From assembly GCA_029256015.1 (NCBI GenBank), contig JAQSYQ010000001.1:1-64000 (forward strand): DNA of 64,000 nt, in the 5' to 3' direction. This DNA is from Gammaproteobacteria bacterium. Lineage in GTDB: Bacteria; Pseudomonadota; Gammaproteobacteria; Francisellales; CACEW01. Shown in pieces: positions 1-9,977 of the stretch (the first letter of the stretch is position 1; every line of letters begins with the position of its first letter). The notes below the pieces were generated by a model. The model saw only the letters and a list, made by a program, of their open reading frames with translations, was not told the DNA's origin and did no database searches. The position numbers and the translations under genes were made by a program.

Positions 1-1314
1 AATAGACATGGCAGGAAGTCCGGCTAAATTGATAGCTAATGTGTAAACATCTGAAAGGTACATGCTGACCGGATCTTGGGCTTTTTCACCTAGTTTAAAC
101 GCAGCGGTAGGGGTGGTAGGGCCCATAATAACGTCTACTTCTTCAAAAGCCTTTTGGAAGTCTTGAGCAATTAATCGACGGATTTTTAAAGCTTTGCTGT
201 AATAAGCATCATAATAACCCGATGATAGAACATAAGTTCCAATCATAATTCGGCGCTTGACTTCATCCCCAAAGCCGTCTCCTCTGGAGCGCTTATAAAG
301 GTCTTGCAAATCCTTCGGGTTGTCGCAGCGGTAGCCATAACGCACTCCGTCATATCTCGCTAAGTTAGAAGAAGCTTCGGCCGGAGCGATGACATAGTAG
401 GCGCCGATAGAGTGGTGGTTGTGCGGTAGGCTGATTGATTTGACGATAGCGCCCATTTTTTCGAATTCTTTAATGGCAGCTTGAATGGTGTTAGCAACTT
501 TGCTATCCAGGCCTTCTGCAAAGTATTCTTCAGGAATGCCTATCTTTAAGCCTTTGATGCTGTCATTTAAGTGCTTACTATAATCTGGTACGGGGTGCTC
601 AACTGAGGTGGAGTCTTTTTCGTCAAAACCTGCCATCACATTGAGCATTAAAGCACAGTCTTCTGCAGTGAAAGCCATAGGGCCGCCTTGATCTAGGCTT
701 GAAGCAAATGCAATCATGCCGTAACGAGATATTCTGCCGTAGGTGGGTTTAATCCCTGTTAAGCCGCACATGGCAGCAGGTTGGCGGATGGATCCACCGG
801 TATCGGTTCCTGTGGCGCCGGGAGCCAGTCCTGCTGCTACAGCAGCGGCTGAGCCACCAGATGAGCCTCCTGGAATGTAGTCTAGGTTCCAAGGGTTTCT
901 TACTAAACCATGAAAACTGGTCTCGTTGGAAGAGCCCATAGCAAATTCATCCATATTAGTTTTACCCAACATTACAGAACCATCTTCTTGAAACTTTTTA
1001 ATGATATGAGCGTCATAGGGCGAAATAAAATTGTTCAGCATTTTTGATCCGCAGGAGGTTTTAATTCCTTTGGTGCAGAATATATCTTTTTGAGCGATAG
1101 GAATTCCGGTTAAGTGCCCGATTTTTCCAGAAGCAATTAATTGGTCGGCATGTTTGGCTTGGGATAGGGCCAATTCTTCGGTGACTGTAATAAAGCTATT
1201 AATCTTAGGATCAAGCTGTTTAATTCTTTTTAAATAGGCCTGAGTAAGTTCAAGGCTAGACACTTTTTTGGCAACCAAATCTGCTTTAAGTTTGGCAATA
1301 GTAGAATAGGTCAT
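1..1314 (-). CDS. gatA: Aspartyl/glutamyl-tRNA amidotransferase subunit A (3' end cut by window)
   Basis: Reading the minus strand from the ATG at 1314 gives 438 open codons running off the window edge; the family is about 480 residues, so roughly the last 45 are missing. It is the amidase subunit of GatCAB, which turns Glu-tRNA(Gln) or Asp-tRNA(Asn) into the correctly amidated tRNA in the cytoplasm. Amidase-signature residues are visible: Lys76 in PIAQKD, Ser151 in GGSSGGS and Ser175 in TDTGGSI, the Ser-cisSer-Lys triad. It lies 9 bases after gatC in the same direction, so the two are surely one operon; gatB probably follows outside the window. Confidence 0.96.
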   Translation of the reverse strand, partial: MTYSTIAKLKADLVAKKVSSLELTQAYLKRIKQLDPKINSFITVTEELALSQAKHADQLIASGKIGHLTGIPIAQKDIFCTKGIKTSCGSKMLNNFISPYDAHIIKKFQEDGSVMLGKTNMDEFAMGSSNETSFHGLVRNPWNLDYIPGGSSGGSAAAVAAGLAPGATGTDTGGSIRQPAAMCGLTGIKPTYGRISRYGMIAFASSLDQGGPMAFTAEDCALMLNVMAGFDEKDSTSVEHPVPDYSKHLNDSIKGLKIGIPEEYFAEGLDSKVANTIQAAIKEFEKMGAIVKSISLPHNHHSIGAYYVIAPAEASSNLARYDGVRYGYRCDNPKDLQDLYKRSRGDGFGDEVKRRIMIGTYVLSSGYYDAYYSKALKIRRLIAQDFQKAFEEVDVIMGPTTPTAAFKLGEKAQDPVSMYLSDVYTLAINLAGLPAMSI

Positions 1315-1323
1315 CGTATTTCC

Positions 1324-1611
1324 TTATTCAATTACTTGAGGAACTAAATACATTCCCGCGGCAATAGCAGGAGCAGTTTCTTGTAATGTTTTGCGCTCAT
1401 CATTTTCAGTTACCCTATCTTCGCGCATTCTCTGGGCTTGGCTAAGGGGATGGGTCATGGGTTCAATATTATCGGTATTTACTTCCTCTAAGGCTTTTAC
1501 CATATCCAAAATATTGCCGAGGTCTTTGGTATATTTGCTTATTTGCTCAGGCCTAATTTCTAAATGCGCAAGGCGGGCGATATGTACTACTGTATTTTCT
1601 TCTACCATCAT
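1324..1611 (-). CDS. gatC: Aspartyl/glutamyl-tRNA amidotransferase subunit C
   Basis: A 95-residue protein of normal GatC length with the typical VVHIARLAHLEI start and a DRVTE segment in the middle. GatC is the small belt subunit that wraps around and stabilises GatA and GatB in tRNA-dependent amidation. Two adjacent ATG codons are possible starts (1611 and 1608); an AGGAG lies 6 and 9 bases upstream respectively. gatA follows after 9 bases. An interspersed repeat with a hairpin lies just upstream (1640-1755). Confidence 0.95.
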   Translation of the reverse strand: MMVEENTVVHIARLAHLEIRPEQISKYTKDLGNILDMVKALEEVNTDNIEPMTHPLSQAQRMREDRVTENDERKTLQETAPAIAAGMYLVPQVIE

Positions 1612-1639
1612 GGGTGGCTCCTAATCATTCGTTATTCTG

Positions 1640-1755
1640 GAGGACCGAAGGAAGATCCGAAATCCAGTTTTTTTCTTATTGTGGATCCCGGGTCCTGCCA
1701 TGCAGCCCCAGGATGACATTTTTCTACAGCAGCCAGCTGCTAAGAAAAATTGTCA
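1640..1755. repeat. Interspersed intergenic repeat, copy A, with terminal hairpin
   Basis: Between the padR-like stop and gatC. It contains a degenerate ATTC...GAATCCAG-like part (about 1626-1667), then GGATCCCGGGTC at 1683 and CCCCAGGATGACA at 1706-1718. It ends in a hairpin from TGACA (1714-1718) to TGTCA (1751-1755). The arms TTTTTCT (1719-1725) and AGAAAAA (1743-1749) enclose an inner AGCAG/CTGCT stem. The same architecture recurs at 9841-9977 and 18460-18540 with different but complementary bases in the stem. Confidence 0.7.
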
Positions 1756-1780
1756 CTCTATCAGGTGTGAGCTTAATTTT

Positions 1781-2323
1781 CTACTGCTGCAATAGGCTTA
1801 ATGTCTTTTCGCACCAGAGTTTTTTTGCTTCAAGGTTGAGCTTGGTAAATTGATAAGTTGCTTCTAGGTATTTTTGATCTTCTTTGCCGGCGTGTTCAGT
1901 CTTGATGTATTCGGCAATTGAATCTAAGCCTTTAAGTTGTTGCTTTACTTGACTGTAATATTCTTGGATATGCTGCAAGGTGAGCTCAAGGCCGGCATGT
2001 TCTGCCATGGTAAGCTTAAGTAAAATCTCTTCTCGGTATTGGGCGGGCTCTATAGGTTGGGCCAGCCAGATTTCCAATTTTGCCAGACCTTCGGAAGTGA
2101 TGACATAAATTCGGCGATTTCTGCCGCCACTCGCTATGTCCAGTTTGGAGCTTACCAAACCTTCTTGCTCTAATTTTTTCAAAATAGGGTAGATCTGGGC
2201 ATTGCTTTCTGACCAATGATAAGGAGAAACCTTATTGAACTTTTGCTTTAGATCATAGCCCGACATGCTGCTTTTGCTTAGCCAACCGAGGATTGCATAT
2301 TGGCTTTTGTTAATTTTGCTCAT
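1781..2323 (-). CDS. PadR-family transcriptional regulator
   Basis: 180 residues. The N-terminal about 80 form a PadR winged helix (YAILGWLS, SGYDLK, then a wing with IYPILKKLEQEGLV). The C-terminal half is the usual helical PadR dimerisation domain with VTSEGLAKLEIWL. PadR proteins repress neighbouring efflux or stress genes and release DNA on ligand binding. It is divergent from an EamA exporter at 2518, with two matching dyads in the 194-base gap, so the exporter is its likely target (inference). Ligand unknown. Confidence 0.88.
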   Translation of the reverse strand: MSKINKSQYAILGWLSKSSMSGYDLKQKFNKVSPYHWSESNAQIYPILKKLEQEGLVSSKLDIASGGRNRRIYVITSEGLAKLEIWLAQPIEPAQYREEILLKLTMAEHAGLELTLQHIQEYYSQVKQQLKGLDSIAEYIKTEHAGKEDQKYLEATYQFTKLNLEAKKLWCEKTLSLLQQ

Positions 2324-2355
2324 TGCTGGTTTTCTTTCTTAAAGGTTATTCTGAC

Positions 2356-2370
2356 AGGTATTTTTAACCT
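2356..2370. promoter_or_regulatory. Candidate PadR operator 1 (AGGT-N7-ACCT)
   Basis: AGGTATTTTTAACCT, an inverted repeat of AGGT and ACCT separated by 7 bases, 33 bases upstream of the padR-like ATG. A second site with the same half-sites and spacing lies at 2429, which is why both are proposed as operators. Confidence 0.4.
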
Positions 2371-2428
2371 ATTGTAGTATAAATTTTTAAACTAAGCTAT
2401 CGTCATACCTTTAATAGGGATAAACAAC

Positions 2429-2443
2429 AGGTTACTATTACCT
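2429..2443. promoter_or_regulatory. Candidate PadR operator 2 (AGGT-N7-ACCT)
   Basis: AGGTTACTATTACCT has the same AGGT-N7-ACCT layout as the site at 2356. It lies about 75 bases upstream of the EamA exporter start, where a repressor would act on that promoter. Confidence 0.4.
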
Positions 2444-2517
2444 ATATGAATATCGCTAGCATCGAGGACTTAGCGTGATATACTATCGTTAAACCACTGA
2501 ATTAAAGTTAAAGAAAA

Positions 2518-3402
2518 ATGCCAGTTTTAGATGTTTTTTTATGCACGCTTGCCTCAGTTCTTTGGGGCATTAACTATCTGTTCGTTAAGGCGGGAGTGGC
2601 TGTTTTCTCTCCGATAAATGCCATGTTTTTACGCTTCGTTATAGTTAGCGTGATCTTGATGCCATGGATTATTCGCACCCCTAAAACTCAATGGTGGCCG
2701 TTGATCAAACTCTCAGTTGTAATGGGCACTATTTACTTTTCTTTATTTTTTATAGGGACTGCCGGCGTTCCTGCAGGAGAAGCCGCCATCATTATGCAGC
2801 TTCAAGTGCCGTTTGCTGCAGTGATATCTGCTTTCGTTTTTAGAGAAAGGCTGGGTTTTAAAGCATTCACAGGAATTGTTCTTGCTATGCTGGGAGTGAT
2901 CATTACTATTGGGATGCCGCATCATCACGCGCAGGCAGTTAGGCCTATTCTATATTTGATAGCTGCTTCTTTTTTCTGGGCTTTAGGGAATATTCAAGCT
3001 AAAAAGTTAGGGGACATGCATCCATTTATTTTAAATGGGACGATGGCTTTATTAGCTGCACCACAACTATTGGTCTTAACTTTGATTTTTGAGCCTTCAG
3101 CTCTTGCTACAAGCCTGCACCATGAGTGGAAGGACTATTTGCCTCTATTCTATATGGCTATAGTTTCCACGGTCATTTGCTACTCAATTTGGTTTAAAAT
3201 GCTGCAGCGCCATCAGGTAAATAAGGTGATGCCATTTGGCCTTTTGGTGCCAGTAGTGGCAGTGCTTGCCTCTGATATATTTACAGGAGAGGCTATCACT
3301 CTACACGTATTGATAGGCTGCATCCTCTGTGTAAGTGGCCTGGGCTTGGTATTGGTTAAACGCCATGCTAGCAAGCCTGCATTAGCCCCAGAAGAAACCT
3401 AG
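2518..3402 (+). CDS. EamA/DMT-family transporter
   Basis: 294 residues with about ten hydrophobic helices in two five-helix EamA repeats. Typical signatures are [16 protein letters not shown] at the N-terminus, [16 protein letters not shown] at the end of repeat one, and [12 protein letters not shown] in repeat two. DMT transporters export amino acids, nucleosides or other metabolites across the inner membrane; the substrate cannot be read from sequence. It is divergent from the PadR regulator that probably controls it. Its TAG stop overlaps the ttcA stop by 4 bases (convergent). Confidence 0.9.
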   Translation: MPVLDVFLCTLASVLWGINYLFVKAGVAVFSPINAMFLRFVIVSVILMPWIIRTPKTQWWPLIKLSVVMGTIYFSLFFIGTAGVPAGEAAIIMQLQVPFAAVISAFVFRERLGFKAFTGIVLAMLGVIITIGMPHHHAQAVRPILYLIAASFFWALGNIQAKKLGDMHPFILNGTMALLAAPQLLVLTLIFEPSALATSLHHEWKDYLPLFYMAIVSTVICYSIWFKMLQRHQVNKVMPFGLLVPVVAVLASDIFTGEAITLHVLIGCILCVSGLGLVLVKRHASKPALAPEET

Positions 3403-4241
3403 AGCGAATCATCAAATTCAGCTGAATCAAACACTAAAGGAAAGGCTTCTGGCTGAGTTTGGGCTGCATTTTCTGCTTTAAGGCTTTTAAAATCCCACAA
3501 CGAGCTGTCCATAAGTTGGCTTGGGTTAATGCTGCTTAAAGCATGAAGCATATTGCTAGGGACTTTGGGATTTTCTTTTGCTAATTCATCAATCAGCTTT
3601 TTCACCCTCACTCTGGCTAGATTTTCTTGGGAACCGCATAAGTTACATGGAATAATGGGAAACTGCTGTTCTTTGGCATAGGCAATAATGTCTTGCTCTT
3701 GACAGTAAGCCAAAGGACGAATGACTACATGTTTTTTATTATCACTTAGGAGCTTAGGGGGCATAGACTTAATCTGGCCGCTGTATAGAATTGACATCAT
3801 CAAGGTGCGAATTAGATCGTCACGATGATGACCCAGAGCGACTTTAGTAAATCCATGCTGTTCAGCATAGGTGTATATGTTACCGCGACGAAGCCTTGAG
3901 CAAAGTGAGCAATAGGTTTGCCCCTCCGGAATCTTTTCTTTAACAATGGAATAGGTATCTTTGCGCATAATTTCATAAGGAATTCTACGCTCCTCCAACC
4001 AGGCTCTAAGATTGCTGTCATTCCATCCCGGCTGAGCTTGATCTAGAGTAAAAGCAAAAATCTCAAAACTGTAGTGATATTTCTGGCGAAGGAAGTCGAG
4101 CATACACAGCATGGTAAAAGAATCTTTGCCGCCAGACAGGCAGACCATCACTCTATCCCCTTTTTCAATCATCTTGAACTCAGCGATCGCTTTGCTGGTG
4201 TAATGGGCGAGTTTTTTACCTATTTTGCTTAATTCTGGCAT
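3399..4241 (-). CDS. ttcA: tRNA 2-thiocytidine(32) synthetase TtcA
   Basis: 280 residues from the ATG at 4241, chosen over an upstream TTG at 4253 because GAGAAG lies just before the ATG. TtcA thiolates C32 of certain tRNAs using ATP and a 4Fe-4S cluster. The PP-loop SGGKDS is at 36-41. CSLC (Cys111, Cys114) and CNLC (Cys199, Cys202) supply cluster cysteines, and LGHHRDD follows the family pattern. Monocistronic here and convergent with the EamA gene. Length matches the family (about 270-310). Confidence 0.95.
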   Translation of the reverse strand: MPELSKIGKKLAHYTSKAIAEFKMIEKGDRVMVCLSGGKDSFTMLCMLDFLRQKYHYSFEIFAFTLDQAQPGWNDSNLRAWLEERRIPYEIMRKDTYSIVKEKIPEGQTYCSLCSRLRRGNIYTYAEQHGFTKVALGHHRDDLIRTLMMSILYSGQIKSMPPKLLSDNKKHVVIRPLAYCQEQDIIAYAKEQQFPIIPCNLCGSQENLARVRVKKLIDELAKENPKVPSNMLHALSSINPSQLMDSSLWDFKSLKAENAAQTQPEAFPLVFDSAEFDDSL

Positions 4242-4462
4242 GAGACTTCTCAATAAAATAAAGGGCGCTATTGTAAGTTTTTAATCCGCGGGAGTCAAAA
4301 TATAAGGTAAACCATCTGGTTTTATAGTAATATTTCCAATTTTTAGCTTAGGCAAGGCGTCTGCAAGCCAAGAACCAAAGCTGCCAAAATAGGTGGTTGA
4401 GGAAGCTCGGCTGAGAAACAACGCAGGATAGGTTAAAAAGTGGGAATATTGGAGAGAATGAA

Positions 4463-6628
4463 ATGCAGTTTTTTGCATCGACAGCCAAGGGCATAGAAGG
4501 CCTGTTGTTTGAAGAATTAAAATCCTTAGGCGCCACCGAGCTGAGAGAAACCCGAGCTGGGGTTTATTTTGACGGAGAAATTGAGCTAGCCTATAAGGTT
4601 TGCTTATGGTCGCGTTTGGCCAATAACATTTATTTGCCTTTGCTTAAATTTAAAGCCGTCGATGGGGATGCGCTTTATCGAGAAACCTTGCAAATAGACT
4701 GGCTTGAGCATTTGGCTTCCAGCGGTTCGTTTCGAATTGATGTAGACGGAAAGCACAATACGATCAATCACCCTCACTATATTGCCCAAAAAATAAAAGA
4801 TGCCATAGTCGACCAAATTCGAGACAAACTTGGCAAAAGACCTAATATTGAAGCTGAAAGGCCTGATATTGTTTTACATGCCTATGTAAAGGGCGATGAG
4901 TTTACACTGAATTTAGATTTGTCAGGTGAGAGCATGCATAGGCGAGGTTATCGCTTAGAGTCCGGCAAAGCCCCATTAAAAGAGACATTAGCTGCCGCCG
5001 TATTAATAAGAGCTGGCTGGCCCGAGCAGCTTAAGAAACCTGATCCCGTTTTATTTGACCCAATGTGCGGTACTGGAACTTTATTAATTGAAGCCGCTTT
5101 AATGGCTTATGATACAGCTCCTGGGCTGAGCAGAGGCTACTTTGGATTTTTAGGCTGGCGTCAGCATCGTAAAAGCATTTGGCAAAACCTAATCGACGAG
5201 GCAAAAGCCAGATCCGAAGCCGCACTAAAAGAGCCCAAGGCACTTATCTACGGCTCAGATATCCATCCCCAAGCCGTTATTAAAGCTGAATCCAATATCC
5301 GCCGGGCAGGCTTAATGAACTTTATTAGAGTTGAGCAAGCTGATGCCACCATGCTGGAAGAGGCGGTGGCAGAATCCGGCCTAATCGTTTGCAACCCTCC
5401 TTATGGAGAAAGGCTGGAGATGGAGCAGGCTGAGCTTGAGCAATTATTTAGGAAATTTGGGCAAAGCTTAAAGCAACACTATGCAAATTGGAGTCTGGCC
5501 ATTTTTACCGGCAATCCTGAATCCGTTAAATCCATTGGATTGCGCCCCGTTAAAAAATATCACTTATTTAACGGACTGCTTGCCTGTGAACTATTAAAAT
5601 TTGAGATATCAGAAGCCCAATTCAAACAAGAAGAATCCTGGCAAAATAGAATAGTACGCCAGGCTAAACTCATGCAAGAGCAAGGGCTATCCGAGCATGC
5701 AACGATGCTGTTCAATCGACTGAGTAAAAATGAAAAGCATTTACGCAGCTGGCGCAAAAGAGAAGCCATTCATTGCTACCGTTTGTATGATGCCGATATT
5801 CCAGAATATTCAGCAGCTATTGATATCTACGAGCAGTATGTGCATATTCAAGAATACTTAGCCGGCAAGGATATCGACCCTAAAGTTGCCCATCAGCATT
5901 TAGTGGAAATAGCCGCGGCAACTCAGGCCTTTACTCAAATAGGCTGGGAGCATATTTTTATTAAGCAAAGGCAGAGACAAAAGGGCCTTGAGCAATATGA
6001 AAAGCTTAATGAAAGGGGTGAGTTCTATAAAGTCCAAGAGGGAGATGCCAAGTTATGGGTCAACTTTACCGACTATTTAGATACCGGTTTGTTTTTAGAC
6101 CATCGCTTAATGCGCCAAAAAGTGGCAGAAGCATCTAAAGGCAAAACACTTCTTAATTTGTTTGCCTATACTTGCACTGCAAGTGTTCACGCGGCTTTGG
6201 CCGGGGCCAAGAAGGTGGTAAGCGTGGATATGTCACGCACCTATCTGGATTGGGCTAAGCGCAATTTCAGCTTAAACCATATTGATCTCGCTAAGCATGA
6301 TTTTATTCAGGAAGACTGTTTGCAGTGGTTAGATCAAGCTCGTGATAAATTCGATGTGATTTTTATTGATCCGCCCAGCTTTTCCAATTCAAAAAGAATG
6401 GAAGGGACTTTTGATGTGCAAAGAGACCACGTTAATCTTATTCAAACTGCGATGCGATTGTTAAAGCCGCAAGGAAAACTCTATTTTTCTAATAACTTAA
6501 GGTCTTTTAAAATAGATAGCGAGGCTTTAAGCCAGTATAAAATTCACAATATCAGCAAAGCCTGCCTGCCGGAAGATTTTGTAAGAAGGCCTAATATTCA
6601 CCATTGCTTTGAGATCATGGAGCTATAA
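4463..6628 (+). CDS. rlmL: Bifunctional 23S rRNA methyltransferase RlmKL
   Basis: 721 residues, colinear with the fused E. coli enzyme (702). A THUMP domain (about 45-155) is followed by the RlmL methyltransferase (m2G2445) with DPMCGTGTLLIEAA and the catalytic NPPYGERLE. The C-terminal RlmK domain (m7G2069) has VNFTDYLDTGLFLDHR and IFIDPPSFSNSKRMEGTFD. It modifies the peptidyl-transferase region during 50S assembly. The start ATG has GGAG 8 bases upstream. The 209-base gap before it holds no convincing gene. A small reading frame starts directly at its stop. Confidence 0.97.
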   Translation: MQFFASTAKGIEGLLFEELKSLGATELRETRAGVYFDGEIELAYKVCLWSRLANNIYLPLLKFKAVDGDALYRETLQIDWLEHLASSGSFRIDVDGKHNTINHPHYIAQKIKDAIVDQIRDKLGKRPNIEAERPDIVLHAYVKGDEFTLNLDLSGESMHRRGYRLESGKAPLKETLAAAVLIRAGWPEQLKKPDPVLFDPMCGTGTLLIEAALMAYDTAPGLSRGYFGFLGWRQHRKSIWQNLIDEAKARSEAALKEPKALIYGSDIHPQAVIKAESNIRRAGLMNFIRVEQADATMLEEAVAESGLIVCNPPYGERLEMEQAELEQLFRKFGQSLKQHYANWSLAIFTGNPESVKSIGLRPVKKYHLFNGLLACELLKFEISEAQFKQEESWQNRIVRQAKLMQEQGLSEHATMLFNRLSKNEKHLRSWRKREAIHCYRLYDADIPEYSAAIDIYEQYVHIQEYLAGKDIDPKVAHQHLVEIAAATQAFTQIGWEHIFIKQRQRQKGLEQYEKLNERGEFYKVQEGDAKLWVNFTDYLDTGLFLDHRLMRQKVAEASKGKTLLNLFAYTCTASVHAALAGAKKVVSVDMSRTYLDWAKRNFSLNHIDLAKHDFIQEDCLQWLDQARDKFDVIFIDPPSFSNSKRMEGTFDVQRDHVNLIQTAMRLLKPQGKLYFSNNLRSFKIDSEALSQYKIHNISKACLPEDFVRRPNIHHCFEIMEL

Positions 6629-6871
6629 ATGATATTTTGGAATTGCCACAAGCCTAAAGCAGAAGAAGTGCTCTTGCCAGGGACGCCGGTAAAATATCGA
6701 GACCCAGGTTTGGCCTTATTTGGAGAAGAAGTTCCCCCTACGCCACAGGCATCTTCTCATATGAGCTTTTTTACCAAGGCTCGTTTGCACATATTTGGCC
6801 CTGCCCACTTCCTGCAAAGGGAAAGGCAAAGCTCTGCTTATGAGCCGGGGGAAATAAAGCAAGGGCTTTAA
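6629..6871 (+). CDS. Small hypothetical protein abutting rlmL
   Basis: 80 codons beginning at the ATG immediately after the rlmL TAA, which suggests translational coupling, and ending one base before the convergent valS stop. Not recognised. It has no signal peptide or membrane segment. It is rich in Pro, Gly and charged residues (LPGTPVKYRDPGLALFGEE, then PPTPQASS). It fills the whole gap, which supports it being real, but coding is not proven. Confidence 0.45.
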   Translation: MIFWNCHKPKAEEVLLPGTPVKYRDPGLALFGEEVPPTPQASSHMSFFTKARLHIFGPAHFLQRERQSSAYEPGEIKQGL

Positions 6872-6872
6872 T

Positions 6873-9626
6873 TTACAAAGCCCTTAGCTCCTGTAGGCGA
6901 TTGGCTAATGTCGCCTTAGCTTCTTTGGCTTTTTGGAGTTTTTCCTGTTCCTTGGCAACCACTTCTTTAGGGGCCTTATCAGCAAACTGAGGGTTGGCTA
7001 ATTTAGCCTCAAACCTTGCAACTTCCTCAGCATATTTACCGAGCTCTTTATTTAAACGTTCGATTTCAGCTTGAATATCAATAAGCCCCGCTAAGGGAAT
7101 ATGCAGTTGCATATCATCCATAATCATCGTTGCTGAAGCAGGGGGGCTGTCATTTTTGCCCAGATATTCAATGTTTTCAATTTTAGCTAACTGTTTTATC
7201 AATGCCTCAAAATGCTCAGTGTTAGATTGAGTTTGCTTGTTAGCGCCTTGAATCAAAAGCTTAACGGTTTTGCTTGGAGCAATATTGTTTTCAGATCGTA
7301 AGGTTCTAATAGAACTGATTAATAGCTTTAAGTGCTCAATATCAATTGCGGCCTGATCATCATTTTTGCCTTCGCCTTTTGGATAAGCTTGCAGCATAAT
7401 GCTTTTAGCTGAAATAGACAAAGTAGGGGCTACAGACTGCCAAATGGTTTCGGTAATAAAGGGAATAATCGGGTGGGCCAGACGTAAAACCTGCTCAAGC
7501 ACAGCAACCAAAGTATAGCGAGTCGCCGCTTTCTGCTTCTCTGAAGATTCAGCGCTATTTAGCACAACCTTGGCTAGCTCTAGATACCAGTCACAATATT
7601 CATTCCAAACAAAGTCATAAATAGTTTGAGCCAGTAAATCAAAGCGATATTCAGCCAGATAACGATGAGCATTTTCTATGGTTTCATTTAATTTGGACCA
7701 AATCCATTGGTCAATTTCATTCAAATGATTGCTTGGCGCGATGCTGTGGCCTTCCACATTCATCAATACAAATCGAGCAGCATTCCATAGTTTATTGCAG
7801 AAATTGCGATAGCCTTCCATCCTTTGTACGTCAAAGTTGATGTCGCGGCTAGTGGAAGCTAGGGCGCAGAAGGTAAACCTTAAGGCATCGGTTCCAAAGG
7901 CTGGAATCCCGTTAGGAAACTGCTTTTTAGTCGCTTCAGTAATTTTTTCAGCGAGCTTGGGCTGCATCATGCCGTAGGTGCGTTTTTTAATTAAGCTGTC
8001 TAAATCAATGCCGTCAATCAAATCAACGGGATCAAGGACATTGCCCTTGGTTTTAGACATTTTTTGGCCTTCAGCATCTCGAATCAAACCGGTAATATAT
8101 ATTTCTCTAAATGGCACGTCATTCATAAAATGCAGGCCAAACATCATCATTCTGGCTACCCAGAAAAAGATAATGTCAAAGCCTGTAATCAACACTGAAG
8201 TCGGATAAAAGGTTTTGAGTGCTTTAGTTTGATCAGGCCAGCCCAAAGTAGAGAATGGCCATAAAGCAGATGAAAACCAGGTGTCTAATACATCTTCATC
8301 TTGTCTGAGTTCAATATGATCTGCGATATTATGTTTTTTGCGGACATCCTGCTCATCTAGGCCAACGTATTCTTTATTATCTTTATCGTACCATACAGGA
8401 ATTCTGTGTCCCCACCATAGCTGGCGGCTGATACACCAGTCTTGAATATTGTTCATCCATTCAAAATAGGTATTTTCCCAGTTTTTAGGAATAAACTTCA
8501 CTTCACCATTTTTGACTTTTTCAATGGCCTTTTCTGCTAATGGCTTGGTGCTGACATACCATTGGTCCATCAGATAGGGCTCAAGTACGGCGTTGCCTCG
8601 TTCATTTCTTGGAACTTTCAAAGCATGGGGTTGGATCTTTTCTAGTAAGCCTTCAGCCTCTAAGTCAGCCACTATTTTTTTGCGGGCCGCAAATCTTTCC
8701 ATGCCTTGATAAACTTTGGGCGCATGTTCATTGATATGGGCTTTCTCGGTAAAAATATTGATTAAGGGCAATTGATGTCTTTTCCCGACTTCATAGTCGT
8801 TAAAGTCATGGGCAGGGGTGATTTTAACACAGCCAGTCCCAAAGCTTGGGTCAACATAGTCATCAGCGATAATCTGGATCAAGCGTTCTGTTAATGGCAG
8901 TCTTAACATCTTGCCTATTAAGTGCTGATAGCGCTCATCATCAGGATGAACTGCGACAGCCGCATCTCCTAGCAGGGTTTCAGGGCGGGTAGTTGCGACT
9001 ACCAAGAAGCCCGAGCCATCTTCTAATGGATAGCGGATATGCCAAAGGGAGCCTTGCTCTTCAGTGGGAACTGCTTCAAGGTCGGAAACCGCTGTTAGCA
9101 TAACTGGGTCCCAGTTCACGAGACGTTTGCCGCGATAAATTAATTTGTCGTCATATAATCTAATAAAAGCTTCTTTAACGGCTTTTGATAAACCCTCATC
9201 CATGGTGAATCGTTCGCGAGACCAGTCTGGGGAAGTCCCTAATCGACGCATTTGACGGGTGATATTACCACCGGATTCTGCCTTCCACTCCCATACCTTT
9301 TCAACAAAAGCTTCACGACCTAAGTCATAGCGGGATTGGCCTTTTTCATATAGCTGGTTTTCCACAACCATTTGGGTCGCAATTCCAGCATGGTCTGTTC
9401 CAGGCTGCCAGAGAGTGTTATCTCCTTGCATGCGATGATAGCGGATTAAAATGTCCATTAAAGTTTGCTGAAAGCCGTGTCCCATATGAAGACTTCCCGT
9501 AACATTGGGAGGAGGGAGCATAATTGAAAAAGGCAAACCGTTGCCGCTTGGTGTGAAATAGCCAGCTTGTTCCCAGCTTTGATAAAGGCTAGATTCGATA
9601 TCTTTTGGTGAGTAAGTCTTTTCCAT
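6873..9626 (-). CDS. valS: Valyl-tRNA synthetase
   Basis: 917 residues from the ATG at 9626 ([11 protein letters not shown], matching the E. coli start MEKTYNPQDIE). An in-frame upstream start at 9674 would add 16 unconserved residues. It charges tRNA(Val). The class I HIGH motif is HMGH (47-50, within [14 protein letters not shown]). KMSKTKG, the KMSKS loop, lies near residue 520. The editing domain is inserted between them, and the C-terminal coiled coil (about 855-917) contacts tRNA. Stands alone. Confidence 0.97.
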   Translation of the reverse strand: MEKTYSPKDIESSLYQSWEQAGYFTPSGNGLPFSIMLPPPNVTGSLHMGHGFQQTLMDILIRYHRMQGDNTLWQPGTDHAGIATQMVVENQLYEKGQSRYDLGREAFVEKVWEWKAESGGNITRQMRRLGTSPDWSRERFTMDEGLSKAVKEAFIRLYDDKLIYRGKRLVNWDPVMLTAVSDLEAVPTEEQGSLWHIRYPLEDGSGFLVVATTRPETLLGDAAVAVHPDDERYQHLIGKMLRLPLTERLIQIIADDYVDPSFGTGCVKITPAHDFNDYEVGKRHQLPLINIFTEKAHINEHAPKVYQGMERFAARKKIVADLEAEGLLEKIQPHALKVPRNERGNAVLEPYLMDQWYVSTKPLAEKAIEKVKNGEVKFIPKNWENTYFEWMNNIQDWCISRQLWWGHRIPVWYDKDNKEYVGLDEQDVRKKHNIADHIELRQDEDVLDTWFSSALWPFSTLGWPDQTKALKTFYPTSVLITGFDIIFFWVARMMMFGLHFMNDVPFREIYITGLIRDAEGQKMSKTKGNVLDPVDLIDGIDLDSLIKKRTYGMMQPKLAEKITEATKKQFPNGIPAFGTDALRFTFCALASTSRDINFDVQRMEGYRNFCNKLWNAARFVLMNVEGHSIAPSNHLNEIDQWIWSKLNETIENAHRYLAEYRFDLLAQTIYDFVWNEYCDWYLELAKVVLNSAESSEKQKAATRYTLVAVLEQVLRLAHPIIPFITETIWQSVAPTLSISAKSIMLQAYPKGEGKNDDQAAIDIEHLKLLISSIRTLRSENNIAPSKTVKLLIQGANKQTQSNTEHFEALIKQLAKIENIEYLGKNDSPPASATMIMDDMQLHIPLAGLIDIQAEIERLNKELGKYAEEVARFEAKLANPQFADKAPKEVVAKEQEKLQKAKEAKATLANRLQELRAL

Positions 9627-9974
9627 ACCGCGTCCATATTCAATTAAATTTTCGTGCAAAATTATATACTGCAAGCCCTAAGCTTGTCGAAGGATATCTG
9701 GCATGGGTATGCTCGGTTTGAATTTATTGGTATGAGTCCTGGTATCGCTTTCGTTGCTCATCTTAAGCTTGCGTGAAATCTTTCCAAGAACAAGCTTGCG
9801 CAGAGTAACGAAAGCGATAGCAGGACTAATTTAATAGCCTGGATCCCCGATCAAAGCTTGTCCCCGCGCAGGCGGGGATCTGGATGATGATTTTCTAAGT
9901 GGCAAAGCCTGCTCTAGATCCCCGATCAAGTCGAGGATGACAATTCTCTATGCAACAAGTTGCAAGAGAATCTG
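9627..9974. repeat. Repeat-rich intergenic stretch between valS and the response regulator
   Basis: No gene is seen in these 348 bases. They contain valS leader sequence, a 25-base inverted repeat with a 43-base loop (9735-9827), a partial repeat unit GGATCCCCGATC...GGATGATGATTTTCTAAG (9841-9899), and a fuller unit ending in the hairpin at 9938-9977. The arrangement looks like nested insertion of small non-coding elements. Confidence 0.65.
9735..9827. repeat. Long inverted repeat (25-base arms)
   Basis: The left arm 9735-9759 (AGTCCTGGTATCGCTTTCGT...) and right arm 9803-9827 are reverse complements except for two mismatches. The 43-base loop holds two direct copies of AAGCTTGCG. There is no coding capacity. 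It could be a miniature inverted-repeat element or a strong transcript hairpin. Confidence 0.65.
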
Positions 9975-9977
9975 TCA
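9841..9977. repeat. Interspersed intergenic repeat, copy B (one partial and one complete unit)
   Basis: First unit: GGATCCCCGATC, an inner CCCCGC/GCGGGG dyad and GGATGATGATTTTCT. Second unit: AGATCCCCGATCAAGTCGAGGATGACA (about 9916-9942), closed by the hairpin TGACA (9938-9942), ATTCTCT, GCAAC-AA-GTTGC, AGAGAAT (9965-9971), TGTCA (9973-9977). The hairpin overlaps the stop codon of the response regulator, so it may also end that transcript. Confidence 0.65.

Noticed and set aside
4281..4478. A 65-codon minus-strand frame between ttcA and rlmL ending in a protein-like GNITIKPDGLPYILTPAD
   Set aside because: Its 5' part lies antisense to the rlmL start, there is no ribosome site, and I recognise no family; it could be a gene remnant but the evidence is too thin.
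9841..9977. CRISPR-like repeat array because similar units recur
   Set aside because: Units are few, of unequal length, imperfect and palindromic, and have no regular spacers or cas genes.
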